From NCBI GenBank assembly GCA_034638255.1, contig JAWPGT010000002.1, forward strand, positions 868,001-932,000: a DNA stretch of 64,000 bases, written 5' to 3'. Made by a program: the position numbers and the translations under genes. Source of the DNA: Coprinus comatus (Eukaryota > Basidiomycota > Agaricomycetes > Agaricales > Agaricaceae). Below are positions 1 to 11,395 of the stretch, in pieces (positions within the stretch are counted from its first letter, which is position 1; every line of letters starts with the position of its first letter). Under the pieces are notes generated by a model. It worked only from the letters and a program-made list of their open reading frames with translations. It was not told the origin of the DNA and did no database searches.

Positions 1-767
1 TGGCTGCAGAGCGTCGGGGAGGAATGACACCTTTCTGCGAGCAAAAGGACAACGGGAGGAGGTATATGAGGATTGAGGTCCTTTGGCATGTTGGGACTCT
101 CGGTCTGGGTATGGGGTTTCCGGATCTTTTTCATGAAGATGCCGTTTGACTTTGGTAGTAGAATTTGCCGAGTTTGTTCGAAATGCAAAGAACGGGTGTA
201 TAGATTTCTTGGGTTGGGAGACTGGACTTTCATCTATCGTGATTTTGACAGGAGAAGAATCAATAACAATGGGAACATCCTTGCTGCCTAGTAGGTTGGT
301 TTGTTGGAGTACTAAGCCGTCACCATCTGGTTCTGGGGTAGTGCATTTCGAGGGGTCTTGTCCCTGCTGGACCAGAGAAGTGGATATATCTTCTTGGTTA
401 TGTTCATGAAGCGTCGATATAGATGAGCCGGCTGTATCAAATCATATGGGTTGTGTTAATGAATGATCCCAGCGCCTTTACATACTGGTCACTTGCGTTC
501 CTGGGTTAGTTGTCGCATCTTGTCCCAGGATAACATCTAGATTGTTGGTTTCGGGGGTAGTTATTTCTTCTAAAGATTGAACATCGTTTTCACTAGCAGC
601 CCCTAAAGGTTTCTTCGAAAACATGTCGAATAAAGTCCGTTGTGCTTTCTAGACTTCTCAATGTCAAGGCTACTTATCAGAGTAAATAGACACACTATAG
701 GTTTCGCAGGTTTACTGGATTTAGGGGCCGCATTTCGCTTCTTTTCGTCATAGGTGATGGTTGTCAT
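1..767 (-). CDS. N-terminal part of a putative PCNA-interacting protein (Elg1/ATAD5-like?), truncated by window edge
   Basis: Three exons (767-696, 648-486, 431-1) join in frame with canonical GT-AG introns and stay open through the left edge, so the 3' end is missing. The start is the ATG at 767. Just after intron 1 the protein reads QRTLFDMF, which resembles a PCNA-interaction box (Q-x-x-L-x-x-x-F). Further on it has a stretch rich in Ser and Pro, then KKSIHPFF and a basic region. Such an N-terminus is typical of large replication or repair factors. I recall HPFF-type motifs near the start of fungal Elg1/ATAD5-like AAA ATPases, but the ATPase domain is outside the window, so the identity is a guess. 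An ACGCGT box lies 47 bases upstream of the start, in the promoter shared with the divergent JmjC gene. Confidence 0.6.
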
Positions 768-813
768 ATAAGAATAGAATAGATGGGTAGATAGAAAATG
801 CAGAGATGGCAAG

Positions 814-819
814 ACGCGT
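814..819. promoter_or_regulatory. ACGCGT (MluI cell-cycle box) in a divergent promoter
   Basis: The palindrome ACGCGT sits between the left-edge gene (start 767, minus) and the JmjC gene (start 918, plus). In yeasts this is the binding site of MBF, which drives G1/S transcription of replication genes. That fits the PCNA-box-like motif in the left-edge protein. Function here is inferred from the motif alone. Confidence 0.4.
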
Positions 820-917
820 CAAGGGTTGGAGGTGCACTTGAGCGCGCTGCTCACACGTCACACAATGTGATTCACAAATTGGCTTCCCGATTTATATTTA
901 GCAACCCTTGCTCTCCG

Positions 918-2314
918 ATGTCATCAACACTTTCCCAGCAAGATACATTCAAACACAAGCTTTCAAAGTGGATATCAGATGAATATAGAGGCATAGAAAT
1001 ACTCTTGCTTGAAAGATGATCTAAATACTAACTTCAACAAAGGTCTTAACGGATCGCGCATCGCAACTCTCGATAAACCACCAACAGCACTTGAGTTTTC
1101 ACGGCATATTCATTTATCAAGACCAGTGATCATAAAGGGTATGGGTGTTAAAACATGTACCACGGATCCTAGGGCGACACATTGATTTATATCAGGCTTC
1201 CATATGCCAGCTACAAACAAATGGACGAACCAATACCTCATGGAAACAATGAAAGAACGCCCGATCTCTATTGCGATCACACCAAATGGGTTAGTCGATT
1301 ATAAACTCTACCATTGCATTGTTCGACCAATGACAACATAGTCGTGCAGATGCCATTACACCAGGACCTCATAACAAACTATACTTTGTCGAACCGCATG
1401 TCGAACAAATGACGATGTCTGAACTACTTGACAAGTTTTCTAGTATGTCATGATGCCTACCCAAATTATTGCATTTTGGTCTAATATACAGTTAGACCCA
1501 GAATCGCATATCCATTACCTTCAGTCACAGAACGGCAATCTATTTTCCTCAGAATTCTTTGCGACTGGATATGCAACTTCAGAGCTCGAGCCTTTAAGAA
1601 AAGATGTACCTCCTGAGGTAACTTGGTGCAGTGAAGCACTAGGTAAGTGTAGTTTCTTATGGGTTCCTGGTATGATGATGCCTATAATGACTTGACAGAC
1701 CGCAGTCCAGACGCGGTGAATTTGTGGATAGGTGACGGGAGAAGTACTACCAGTATCCATAGTGGTTGGTTATTCATTCACCAGATTCCAAGATAAATTA
1801 TTTGATGAATGTTTCCAGACCCATACGAAAATATCTATACCGTAGTAAGGGGGGAGAAACAATTCACATTACTTCCTCCGTCAGAGAGTTGGTGTATGCA
1901 AGGTATACGATCGACCAAAAAAAGATGAAATACACTCTGATACATGAACCTACAGAAAAGGGGTATCCCCACGCAAGATATACCCGATTGACACCCTCAG
2001 ATGGATTTCGCATTGAACCCTCGGAAGATTCAACTCTTGTTCGGTGGTCGTCAATTTTGGATCCAAATGATCCTGATGTATTTCCATCTCAAGTGACCCC
2101 AATTCATGTACGACTGCGAGCTGGGGAAACATTATACCTACCTGCTGGTTGGTGGCATTACGTGCAGCAGGCAAAAGAGACAACAATCGCAATTAATTGG
2201 TGGTATGATATGGAAATGCAGGGTATGCACTGGGTGGTTTTAAATATGCTAAGGAATCAGGATGGTCTCTATGTAAACGATGGCGAGGAGGATGAGCAAG
2301 TTGCTGTGCTTTGA
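918..2314 (+). CDS. JmjC-domain hydroxylase, JMJD7 type
   Basis: Eight exons (918-990, 1043-1138, 1196-1289, 1342-1442, 1496-1642, 1699-1764, 1819-1887, 1956-2314) give 334 residues, with all phases consistent. The protein follows the JMJD7 layout: PPTALEFSR, RPVIIKG, ITPNGRADAI, YLQSQNGNL, PDAVNLWIG, then the cupin core. Two Fe(II) ligands are visible in the H-S-D motif split by the intron at 1765-1818, and the distal His is in AGWWHYV. Human JMJD7 is a 2-oxoglutarate-dependent lysyl hydroxylase of DRG-family translation GTPases; the same role is inferred here. The first intron (991-1042) begins with GC instead of GT, with a perfect TACTAAC branch site. Using it keeps the conserved N-terminus in frame. 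It shares a promoter with the minus-strand gene on its left. Confidence 0.9.
991..1042 (+). other. Non-canonical GC-AG intron in the JmjC gene
   Basis: The exon ends AGAG, the intron starts GCATAG, contains TACTAAC and ends CAAAG. No GT donor nearby would keep the conserved residues on both sides in frame. Confidence 0.75.
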
Positions 2315-2395
2315 AATGATGTGACACAATACTAGTCACGTCACACAAATTTTATTTCTGTGAGGTTGTTAAGTCACCTGTAATCAATCATCACC

Positions 2396-3124
2396 ATGGC
2401 CAAATCAGAGAAGAAGGATAAGAAAAAGGCAGTTGAGAATGCACTAGCTCAGGACGTTGAGATGGCAGAGGTAGAGGCTGTAAGCATATCCCGTTATATT
2501 CCCAAGGTTTGGTTTTAAACACTCCTGTTTGATTCAGTCCCCCAAGAAAGCCAAGAAACAAAAGGAAGAGATCACTCTCAGCACAGAGGAATTGTCTCCC
2601 CTCGCAAGACCACTAGCACAAAAGAAACTACTGAAAAAATTGCACAAGGTTGTGAAAAAAGGCGTGTAATCTTTCGCTCTTGTGGGTGGTTAATTCTTAC
2701 GGTTGGAATACAGGGTCAAAGGCAAGACAGGTCAAGCGTGGAGTGAAGGAAGTAGTAAAGGGGATTCGCAAGGGGGAGAAAGGGTATGTTCCTTATTGTT
2801 AAGTGTAACACTGGTGTCTAACATAAACATACGGAAAGTCTACTTATTCTAGCAGCGGACATCAACCCTATCGACATTATTTCGCACTTGCCGGTCCTCG
2901 CCGAGGAAGCACAGATTCCCTACATGTTTGTTCCTTCTAAAGAAGAGCTTGGACATGCCAGCTCGACAAAAAGGCCGACAAGTTGCGTGATGGTTTGCCC
3001 GAACCAGAAGCGGAAAAAAAGCAAGGTTGGAGAGGCAGTGGAGGAGAAGGATGAGGAGTATGTTTCGCTATACCAGGAGTGCTTCCGGGAGGTAGAAAAG
3101 CTGGATAGTCAGCTTGTGTTATAA
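2396..3124 (+). CDS. NHP2: H/ACA snoRNP protein NHP2 (L7Ae family)
   Basis: Four exons (2396-2479, 2538-2661, 2714-2783, 2839-3124) give 187 residues. A Lys-rich N-terminus is followed by the L7Ae/NHP2 core: LARPLAQKKLLKKLHK, RQVKRGVKEVVKGIRKGEKG, LLILAADINPIDII, HLPVLAE, PYMFVPSKEELG and SKRP-like (TKRPTSCVMV). This is clearly NHP2 and not ribosomal L7Ae or SNU13, because it matches NHP2 in the ADINPIDIISHLP region. It binds H/ACA snoRNAs with dyskerin, GAR1 and NOP10 for pseudouridylation in the nucleolus. The second intron appears to use a GC donor (AAAAAG|GCGTGT); using the GT two bases later would shift frame and stop early. The next gene, BFR1, starts only 102 bases after the stop on the same strand. 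Confidence 0.93.
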
Positions 3125-3225
3125 TGTATTTTATTTTTGATATTGAACCACAATCACAAGTCTTTCGCACGATCCTGCTCAAAATTCCCAACGGAAACAC
3201 GTCCTGCCTTGCTCTGTACCTCAAC

Positions 3226-4956
3226 ATGTCCATCCCCAACTCAAGCTCTGCCGCTGTTCTTCCACTAACAGCCGACCCCGCTTCCGCCCCAGAGCATTTC
3301 AACGTCGTTCTCCTACCCAATGGACGTCCCGACAAGTCGGCACATGACAGCGAACAGGAAAGACTCAAGCGTGAAATAGATGCCCAACAACTCAAATTCG
3401 TATGCCAGTCTCCCCTATCCCAGCCGTAGATATTTCATCTGAACCTTACCACTAGAATACCATCCGGGATAAAATTAGTCATTCGACTAAATCCGGAGTT
3501 GATAACGACCGCAGGAATGCCCTCAAGGCCGAACTAGACAACATTCGGAACACTCAGTCCTCGAGCAAGCTTAATAGGGATAAATTATTTGAACAACGCA
3601 AGTCCCTACAGGACACCCTTCTCAAAAAGGCACGACGCAATTATGTCATTGTCCAACAGACACTAATATACTTCCAGATTAAGGACCTCCAAGCTGCAAA
3701 AGCTAAAGTTCCTTATAAAACAGTCGCTGATATTGATGCTCGCATCAAGTATGTATCCCCCTTTCCATAGTGACGACCGGTTATTAATAAGTCTCAATAG
3801 AGATCTGGAGAATCAGGTAGAATCAGGCAACATGAAGTTGGGTGACGAGAAGCGTGCCCTTCAGGAAATCAGCACTGTTAAACGCAGCCGTCGTGTCGTG
3901 GAGGGCTTCCAATCTGAAGATGATGCTATTACTGCTCAGCGTCAACAGATAGAGGAACTCAATAAGCAACTCGATGATCCCGAGGCCAAGGCTGTCTCGG
4001 ATCGATTTTCAGCTATCAGGATTGAGCTTGATGAAATCAAAAAGCATCAAGACGAGGTGTATGCCATCCGCAACAAGCTTTTCGAAGAACGTGATGCTGT
4101 CCAAGGAGAGATAAAGGCTCTTTTGTCGGAGAAGCGTCAGAAAAATACAGCTTTTCGGGAAGCCAATGATAGATATTGGGCCAAGGCCAACGAAGATCGT
4201 GCTAAACGTGCCGAGAAACTCAAGGCTCAACGTCTCGCAGAGGAGCAAGAGAAGAAGCTTGAAATTGCTCAGCGCTTACGCGACGAGGCCTCAATGCCTG
4301 CCTTCCAAGCCCAAATAGAGGATTGCCAGACCCTCATTGATTACTTCTCCGGAAAAAACACAGGCAATATTACGTACAAGAGCACTGGTCCCCTTATGGC
4401 CAAAAATGAACTTGTCGGTGTACCCAAGCTAGAAACTCGTAAAGTTGAAGATGTACCTCAAGGTGCTGTCGTACGCAAGAAGAAGGGTGAAGACGAAGAA
4501 AACTACTTTGTCGGAGGCAAGGGTAAGAAGGGAAAGAAGGGAGCCGTATCCAAGGCTAGCAGCGAAAACGGGACCTCATCTCCTACGACACCTTCCTCCG
4601 ATAAATTACAAGTCCCCTTCCCTACCCTTAGCGCACTTTTGTCGCTCTCCATTCCCACTCCTACAAACCAAGCAGACATTTTGCGTGTTATCGAGGATCT
4701 CAGTACCAAAAAGGCCTGGTTTGAAGCTAACCAAGCTCGCGTCACCGCTGAAAATATCACAAAAGCCGAGGCCGAAATTTCTCGTCTTACCGGATCAAAC
4801 AAGGACGTAAAGGACGTCAAAGAAACACCTGGTGGTGAAGTTCCTGCAGAACCTGCTCCTACACCGCAGGTTGGCGGTGCCACCTCTGTACCTGTCGCTA
4901 GCTCACCAGTGGATGAAATACTTGAGACTGTACAGGACAATGCGGTTGCCGCGTAG
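3226..4956 (+). CDS. BFR1: Nuclear segregation protein BFR1 (mRNP/polysome factor)
   Basis: Three exons (3226-3399, 3456-3748, 3801-4956) give 540 residues. The protein is almost entirely charged coiled coil. It contains the BFR1 signature regions: the N-terminal RLKREIDAQQ, the central FNRGKRR-like segment replaced here by NALKAELDNIRNTQSSSKL, RRVVEGFQSEDDAI and QIEDCQTLIDYFSGK. A low-complexity K/G and Ser/Thr linker precedes the C-terminus. In yeast Bfr1 associates with polysomes and the ER, and its loss alters ploidy and secretion. The ATG at 3226 was chosen because it gives the usual short Pro/Ala N-terminus; an in-frame upstream ATG at 3124 overlaps the NHP2 stop and is less likely. Confidence 0.9.
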
Positions 4957-5416
4957 TGTATTTACAGCATTGCATTGCATGGATTGACAAGCCATTTTTG
5001 ATTATACAATTAGAACCCTGTTTTTTGCTTTAGAAAGTTCTGTTATTCCCATCCAAAGTAATGTACGAAAGATGCTTCGACTTAGTTCTTAGACAAAGTT
5101 AAATAAAAACAAGTTTACAGGTTGTTAGACCTATGGTACCGATAAACAGAGTTAGCACATAGAAAGAGTTGAGTAATCCTCGCAGGAGTCAATGAAACCT
5201 GTACACTATTAAAGAAAGTGAGGGAACAAATACGAGAAGCAGAAGTAGATGATACAGCTGGGTTGATCAGTCAGAGTAGAAAAAGAGAAATAATGAAATA
5301 AAGAACGGGACATTGTATGTAACGCCGGCACAAGACACGATATAAGTATAAAAAAGTAGAGTAGATTCTCTTTTCCACAAGAAAGTTGAGGGCTTGGTAG
5401 CACCAGTAATGAATTA
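4957..5416. other. Convergent intergenic region, no gene seen
   Basis: This AT-rich stretch separates the 3' ends of BFR1 (plus) and the RFX gene (minus). It presumably holds both 3' UTRs and polyadenylation signals. No conserved open frame was recognised. Confidence 0.5.
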
Positions 5417-8283
5417 TCAGGTATTATGGGACTGCTCCGATTTAACAGACTCCCCCTCATGGTCAGATTCGCTTGTTGGAGTTGCAGAGGAACTGATGGG
5501 TAGCTCCTGGGAGAAATTACCAACATCAAAGTTCCCAGGACCCGAGAAATCAGTGAAATTAAGCCCCGCTTGATGACTCGAAGATAGTGCGTCTTCCTGA
5601 GAGGCTGAGTCCATGTACTGCATAGAACCATACGCATCGGAACCATATGCCGATGAGGTAGGGTCCATGGAATTAGAGGGGAATGAATCATTTTGGAGGG
5701 CGGCGAGCATGCTCGAAGTTGTTGGGGTGTGAGCCATCAACGAACTTGGTCTAATTTCCATCGAACCAAAGCTTTCCTGCCCAGCCATTGGTGACAGCGT
5801 AAAATACTGTTGTTGTATCACCGGCTCGACCGAAGCAGCAACGGAATTAGTTGAGAGTGCAACGCTGCGAAGAACGTTGACAGCGATCCAATCACTAATC
5901 ATAGACGGAACATATTAGTCTAGCAACGGTCGTTTTGGCAACCAAATGTACTAACTCGAGGAACAGCTTGAGAATCTGGAAAGCGCCAAACGCAGGGTCG
6001 CTACGAATAGTCTGTTATGATCTACATCAGATGTGAAAACAAAATAGAACTTTGGATGGAACATACAAGATCTCTCATGACTTGACTTGTGACATAGCCC
6101 CAACGAATGAGTATGCTGCGAGAGCTCATGCCACCGCGTTCTTCTGGAGTGTTGTGAACACGACTGCTGCCCATTAAACGCTCACAACACTTGTCGGCCC
6201 ATGTCATGACTTCCCTAACCGGTTCATTGCTTTTAATCAAACTGTCTAGCAAAGCGACGAATTCCACCTCGAGCAGCTGGACAAGCTCCTCGTGACGACA
6301 GTTGCATACCAAGGCGGATTGGTTTCGGACAGACTCAAAGTCAACCCTCTCCCAAGAATGCCTCATATCACTGAGTTGTTTGGGATTGGTCAACACAGTA
6401 TTCAACGCTTGAGTGACTTGATAAATGTCCAAGAAACGTACTAAGATGCAAGTAATTGAGTGACAAGGTACAAGGTGGGTGACTTAAAAAAAAAAAAAAA
6501 ACTATAACTCACAAACCAGATGGCCAAATCGCGCTCCAAGCTCAACCTTTGGCTCGACAAACGTGTTCCCGTAACCCTCCAAAGCAAGTAAAAGAATTTT
6601 TTCCATCTTGAGAGCTAACTGACGGAGATTGGTCAACGAATTGGGTGGTATAGGAGACAACATTTGAGAACGAAGAATTTCCAAGATTTCCTACAAAAGC
6701 GTGTATCAGCAGCTTGCTCAAAATGGAAGGGTACTGTTAACTTACATCATATACAATTGCATCTGCCTTGGCCATTAAACCAGCGATTGCCGGGGCATGA
6801 ACGACTTCACGGTGATTACCCGTCAAACTAGACCAGAATGTACGTAGATGCATTTCAAATTGATCGAACCGGAAAGAGCGCATACTTTCCAAGAGTGCAT
6901 CGAGGTGATCCTGGAACCAGCCCCAAACCTCACGTCCAGCAATACCATGAGTAGATGTAGATCCAGCACCAACGGCCTCATCGATAGAAGGGAAATGAGG
7001 GAATTGTCGGACTGAAAGTGGGGCTTGTACACCAGACAGGTAAGTAGGATTATTATTGAGTGGCTGAGGGGAGTGGGACTGAACAGAAGCCAATACAGGC
7101 TCCTGTTGAGGATGTCTACGTATGGGCGCCTGTGATGGATAAGCGCCTGGACGTTGTGCCTGAGCATGGGCGAGGAGGGTGGCGGCGGTGGGGGTCTTAT
7201 CGCTTAGATCGTCGGCATATATGATGTTCTTGACATCGTTGGAGAGGACGAGGGAGCTACGTTTGGAACCAGAAACGGAGGGATTGCCCTCGGAGTCCTC
7301 GTCATCATCATCGCCCGACTCTTCGTTTGTTCTAACGGAGCTCTCTGCCTGTTCGTTTGCGAGACGGGCAGCATTAATGGACGACTGTCCAGCATTATTG
7401 TTTGACTTTTGGATGTAATCCTGGAGGAACTCTGCCTCTGCAGTTGTTGCTGGCCTGATGCCACAATCTGTCGAGAAGAGACATCAGCGATCAATGATGA
7501 GGAGACAGAAGATCAGACGCACAGTGATATTTACTGTTCCCTCTGACACCCAGGCGCCGTGTTTTGATAGTCGGAAAACAAAGGCGAATGGCCTTGCCCA
7601 GAGTGGCTGTGTTGATGTGTGGGATCCCGTACTGGTCGCAGACTCGACGGTAAGAAAAGTACAAGCCCTGACGTGGGACATTGCCGTCTGGGTAAGGCGC
7701 ATAGTTTGCAGTGAGCCTAAGGGGTGAGCGTGAGTGGTGGGGAAGAGATGACATAAGAAAGAAACTAACCAAGCCTGGACGAAAATTTGCTTTGCCCTAT
7801 CTGATGCACTGGTGGTTGTGGCTGCTCGGACGTTGGCAGCCAGCTTTTCCAAGGCATGATCTGGATTGATGGCCATCCTGCCAAAGGCATTAGCAGCGTG
7901 CATGGTCTCTGGAGAGGGGACCATGGTCTGTGGAGGACCATAGAGAGGCTGATAGTCAGGGGTATGGTGGTGACCGAGATACATGGCCAGGTCGTCTGTT
8001 TCTGAGGAAGAGGAGTGGACGCTGTCCGTGTCGCGGGGATAAGGGGAGGCGCGGATGCGAGAATGAGCAGGGCGGAGGGGGCCCTTGAGATCGATGTTGG
8101 TAGACTAAAAGAGAAGAGCTGGGTCAGAAAGTTCCCATGCGGACAGAAAGTACGAACGGGATCTTGGATGGACTGGCCATAGCCTGTGCGGTAGAGATCT
8201 TCATGCGAGTGGGACGAGGCAGACGACGAGCGGGAGTGTACGGGCAGAAAATCAATGGGAATATGCATGTTGACGGCAGTCAT
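5417..8283 (-). CDS. RFX-family transcription factor
   Basis: A multi-exon gene starting at the ATG at 8283 (MTAVNMHIP) and ending at TGA 5417. The winged-helix RFX DNA-binding domain is complete: TANYAPYPDGNVPRQGLY, YRRVCDQYGI, AXLGKAIRLCFP, TRRLGVRGNSKYHY and CGIRPA, the last two joined across an intron near 7470-7530. An N-terminal Ser/Pro-rich region precedes it. After the domain come an acidic linker and the long RFX extended region with HFPSIDEAVG and GWFQDHLDALLESMRSF. Fungal members include yeast Crt1/Rfx1, a repressor of DNA-damage genes, and Ustilago Rfx proteins needed for growth and virulence. Which targets this one controls cannot be read from sequence. It lies just downstream of PPN1 on the same strand. 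An intron carries a run of 17 A on the plus strand (6486-6502). Confidence 0.9.
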
Positions 8284-8408
8284 GGCGAGTGAAGGACAGT
8301 GTGGGTCGGGCCAGCCGATGAGAGCAGAACAAGCAGCGCCTTGGCTGGTCAACTAATAAGTATACTTGTCCTTCAAAACACTCTCTATCGTCAAGACAAC
8401 TCGTATGT

Positions 8409-11049
8409 TTACGTCTGTTTACTAACAAACAGGTACTTCCTGAACTGCCTTCGCTCCTTTCCGTGCTCTTCCCCACTCAGACGCCGCCCTAGCCCCACCC
8501 ACGACCCAATCGTCAGATCCGACAGCGAGTACGGCGTGTACTTGCTTGTCTCCCTCCTCTCCGCACACTGCAGTGCCCGCGGCAGCTGGGTCACCGGCAC
8601 TGGGTACCGAAACCTCTTGTCACCTGACTCCTCGGGGTGTAGCTTTGCTATCTCATATGTCATATATTCCATTTCATAGTGCGGCTGATGTGTCTTGTTA
8701 CCCGCCCCGAGGTCTGGCATGTAGTACTGTTGCTCATTAGCTGCGGCCGTTGAATTAAGCACAGACCCCTTACCTGTGCATATCCGAGCGGCGTCCATCG
8801 TCGGTTTATTCGAGACGGTGCCTCGGGATCAGAATACCACGGCTTATTGAGATGACACTTCCATGAGCTTTTGTATGGTTCCTCTTTGCAATATTTGCTC
8901 TTGTCCAGCTTCCGCCCGTGCCGGTGTTGGTGATCCCGCCCCCCTTGCTTCACAGGTCTTTCGTCAGTTACATTGTACGAATATATCCGGAATCCTGGTA
9001 CATATGGGTTCGGTACCACCGAAGGCGCCACATTGACCACCGCTAGCTTGTCCAGTTCTTTTTCCTCTGACCTTTTCGGCAGCTGTGCATATTCCTTCAG
9101 GAGCGTCTCATACAGCCCATCATGCGACGCGGTCATGCGCAGTTTCTTATCTTCAGTCTCCGGGATTAATTGTAGATCACTTTCCAACACAAATGAAAAC
9201 TAAAACTCTGCGTTTCAGCTTCAACTTACGAAACAGTTCATCTCCCACTCACAAAATCGACGTTCATGTGCTGATGAAAAAACAATCATCAATCAAACTA
9301 TTCACATCCAGAGTTATTTCCAACCTACCCCATAAAGATGTCCCAATATTGTATCCTGGAAACGTAACGACAGTTCTACGTAGCGAGTGTACTACGCCCC
9401 GTATCCAAGCCGTCGATCAGACACATTGTTATCAGTAGTAATTCATAAATATTAAACTTACACACTCCGAGAAATAAAGTCCTGGGGATGGTGGGACATG
9501 GCCTATAACCGCTTGTCAGAAATTCCCGGTGATAATGAAACAGATCATGATAAATATCTCCACCTGAAAGATATACCTGCCGATGGAACTACATCAGCCA
9601 TATGGACCCTATCGCTTCCAGCAACTAAATCATACCTGCATGTTCCTCTTGCGGTACATCTCTAGTTGGACTTCCAGCCAATCAAACTGAAGGTTCCCTG
9701 GATCGTCATGTTCTCCGTATTGACACCCACCAACAGCTTGTAGTTGGTGACCATCATCATGATACACAAAGTGAATGATTCCTGATTAGTGGTTTTTTTC
9801 CTGTCCATTAAAGATGTAACCTTACCCTTGTTGGAGTCGAAAAAGTAGATGGCATTGAGTGCAATCACAGCTACTTGATCGGGAATGACTTCTATCGAGT
9901 AGTACGCCCCGCGCTGAAACACCTGTCGTTGTGGGAATGGAATAAATTCACTCCAAATCCTATACCATCGGTGATTCTATCAATGTGTTGATTATAATCC
10001 AGCCCTAAGTATTAGACATACGCAGAAAATTCATTCGTTATGCTGTTGGGTCCTAAATGATCAATCATAATCATTTGATTTAACACGTCAGTCATTTTTT
10101 TCTCATGCTACGCACCTGGGGTCATGATGTTCTGTAGTCGGAAAAGATGTTGAGTCGTTACAAAGAGATGGTCAAACAAAAACAACATACGTGTGCTGAA
10201 GGAACATTAAAGTGGTCATTAGGGTAAAATCCTATTTTGAAGAATATGTATATAAATAAACTTACGCCAGATGTCATTATTACCTGACAGTTTATGAGCA
10301 GAGGTGTCTATCTAATAAAGTGGTTTTTACGTACCGAGGCTAGGGACCACAGGGATCCCTCGCTTCAAGAAAATGGTTTTCATCCTGGATGCGAGTGCCC
10401 GATTCAACATATATATTTCGCTCGGTGTACGCGGGATTTTATTATCTTCGTCATGCCTGTTATACGTCAAATAAATCTCCTGAGTATGAATTAGTAGTTG
10501 ATTTGCCTACCTAGCATTATCGCCCGTCCCTTTCAAAATGGGAGTTGGAAAGTCAATCAATTTGAATTTCGGCCACGGCGAAATCGAAGACTCACAGATC
10601 ACGAAGTCAATCTCATCGGCCCAGTTCTTCTCGAGAAAGTCCAAAGTAAAATTGGTCAATTGCAACGACGAATCACAATCCCTGGTTGAAACGTTCGATT
10701 ATGCTGTTGAGCCAAAGAGATGCATTGTCTTACCCGTAAGGGACACCCCAGTAGCCTGCCTCTTTGCTTCGCTTGTTTGCTTTCTTCCCGTGGCAGGCCT
10801 TGTTCTTGTTTGAGTGAGGAGCGTAATGAGGATCAGGATGTATGTCTGTTATGTGTAGGAAGCGCCCATGAAGTTTCTTTGGTTCTTGAGATAGATGAGT
10901 GCAGGATGATTATGTCTAGCGATGTCTAACATACTTGTGGCAAGAGACAGGTCCAATTGGAGGGGTGCCTGGGTAGGCGGACACAACATGAGGCGACACC
11001 AGAGAGCAGTGGAGAGAGCGACTACTGTAGAGTGGATTGGCAGGTGCAT
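8409..11049 (-). CDS. PPN1: Endopolyphosphatase PPN1 (calcineurin-like phosphoesterase)
   Basis: Seventeen exons give 561 residues: 11049-10935, 10884-10734, 10681-10596, 10529-10511, 10456-10335, 10283-10266, 10195-10191, 10131-10116, 10052-10022, 9959-9826, 9736-9636, 9563-9542, 9502-9462, 9391-9329, 9270-9253, 9199-8774, 8726-8409. All phases agree. The N-terminus is hydrophobic (membrane anchor or signal). Metallophosphatase motifs follow in order: HITDIHPDPHY, WTGDNARHDED, GNNDIWPHN, HVPPSPG and LGHLYGHMNVD. The PPN1-specific C-terminus has PWYSDPEAPSRINRRWTPLGYAQYY and KYTPYSLSDLTIGSW. The yeast enzyme cuts long polyphosphate chains in the vacuole. Several exons are tiny (5, 16, 18, 18, 19 and 22 bases). 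The 22-base exon is the least certain: it replaces the usual VWISG before HVPPS. Confidence 0.93.
10191..10195 (-). other. 5-base microexon of PPN1
   Basis: On the coding strand CACAC is flanked by an acceptor CTTCAG and a donor GTATGT. It completes Pro and supplies His of the conserved GNNDIWPHN metallophosphatase motif. Without it the frame is lost. Confidence 0.8.
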
Positions 11050-11395
11050 TTGTTGGTGGGGAGAGAGGTGAGAACGTGGGCTAATATAGGACTATGGAAC
11101 AAGCAAGAGGAGTAGAGATAGCCTAAGAGGGTGTAATTGGCGCTCGTGGCAATAGTTTGGCGAGGCAATTCTTAGCACAGCAGGACAGGTCGATCGTTGA
11201 AAGGTCAATCTAAATATAACATGGTACAATAGAGGTACAAGTACAGAAAATATCGAGGGTATTAGGTGAAGCTGACGCATGTGCATGAAATAAATTAAGG
11301 GAGCTGATTCCATCATTTTGTACTTATCGGCCGTGTTGAGCTATGGTCTGTGGACGAATTCGTGCTGTCCCGCCGATGGAGGCCGAGGAGGAAAT
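11050..11395. other. Intergenic region upstream of PPN1
   Basis: Lies between the PPN1 start and the stop of the small minus-strand gene. No recognisable gene; likely holds the PPN1 promoter and the 3' UTR of the neighbour. Confidence 0.4.

Noticed and set aside
6486..6502. Run of 17 A in the RFX gene
   Set aside because: It is inside an intron and is an ordinary homopolymer, with no effect on the reading frame.
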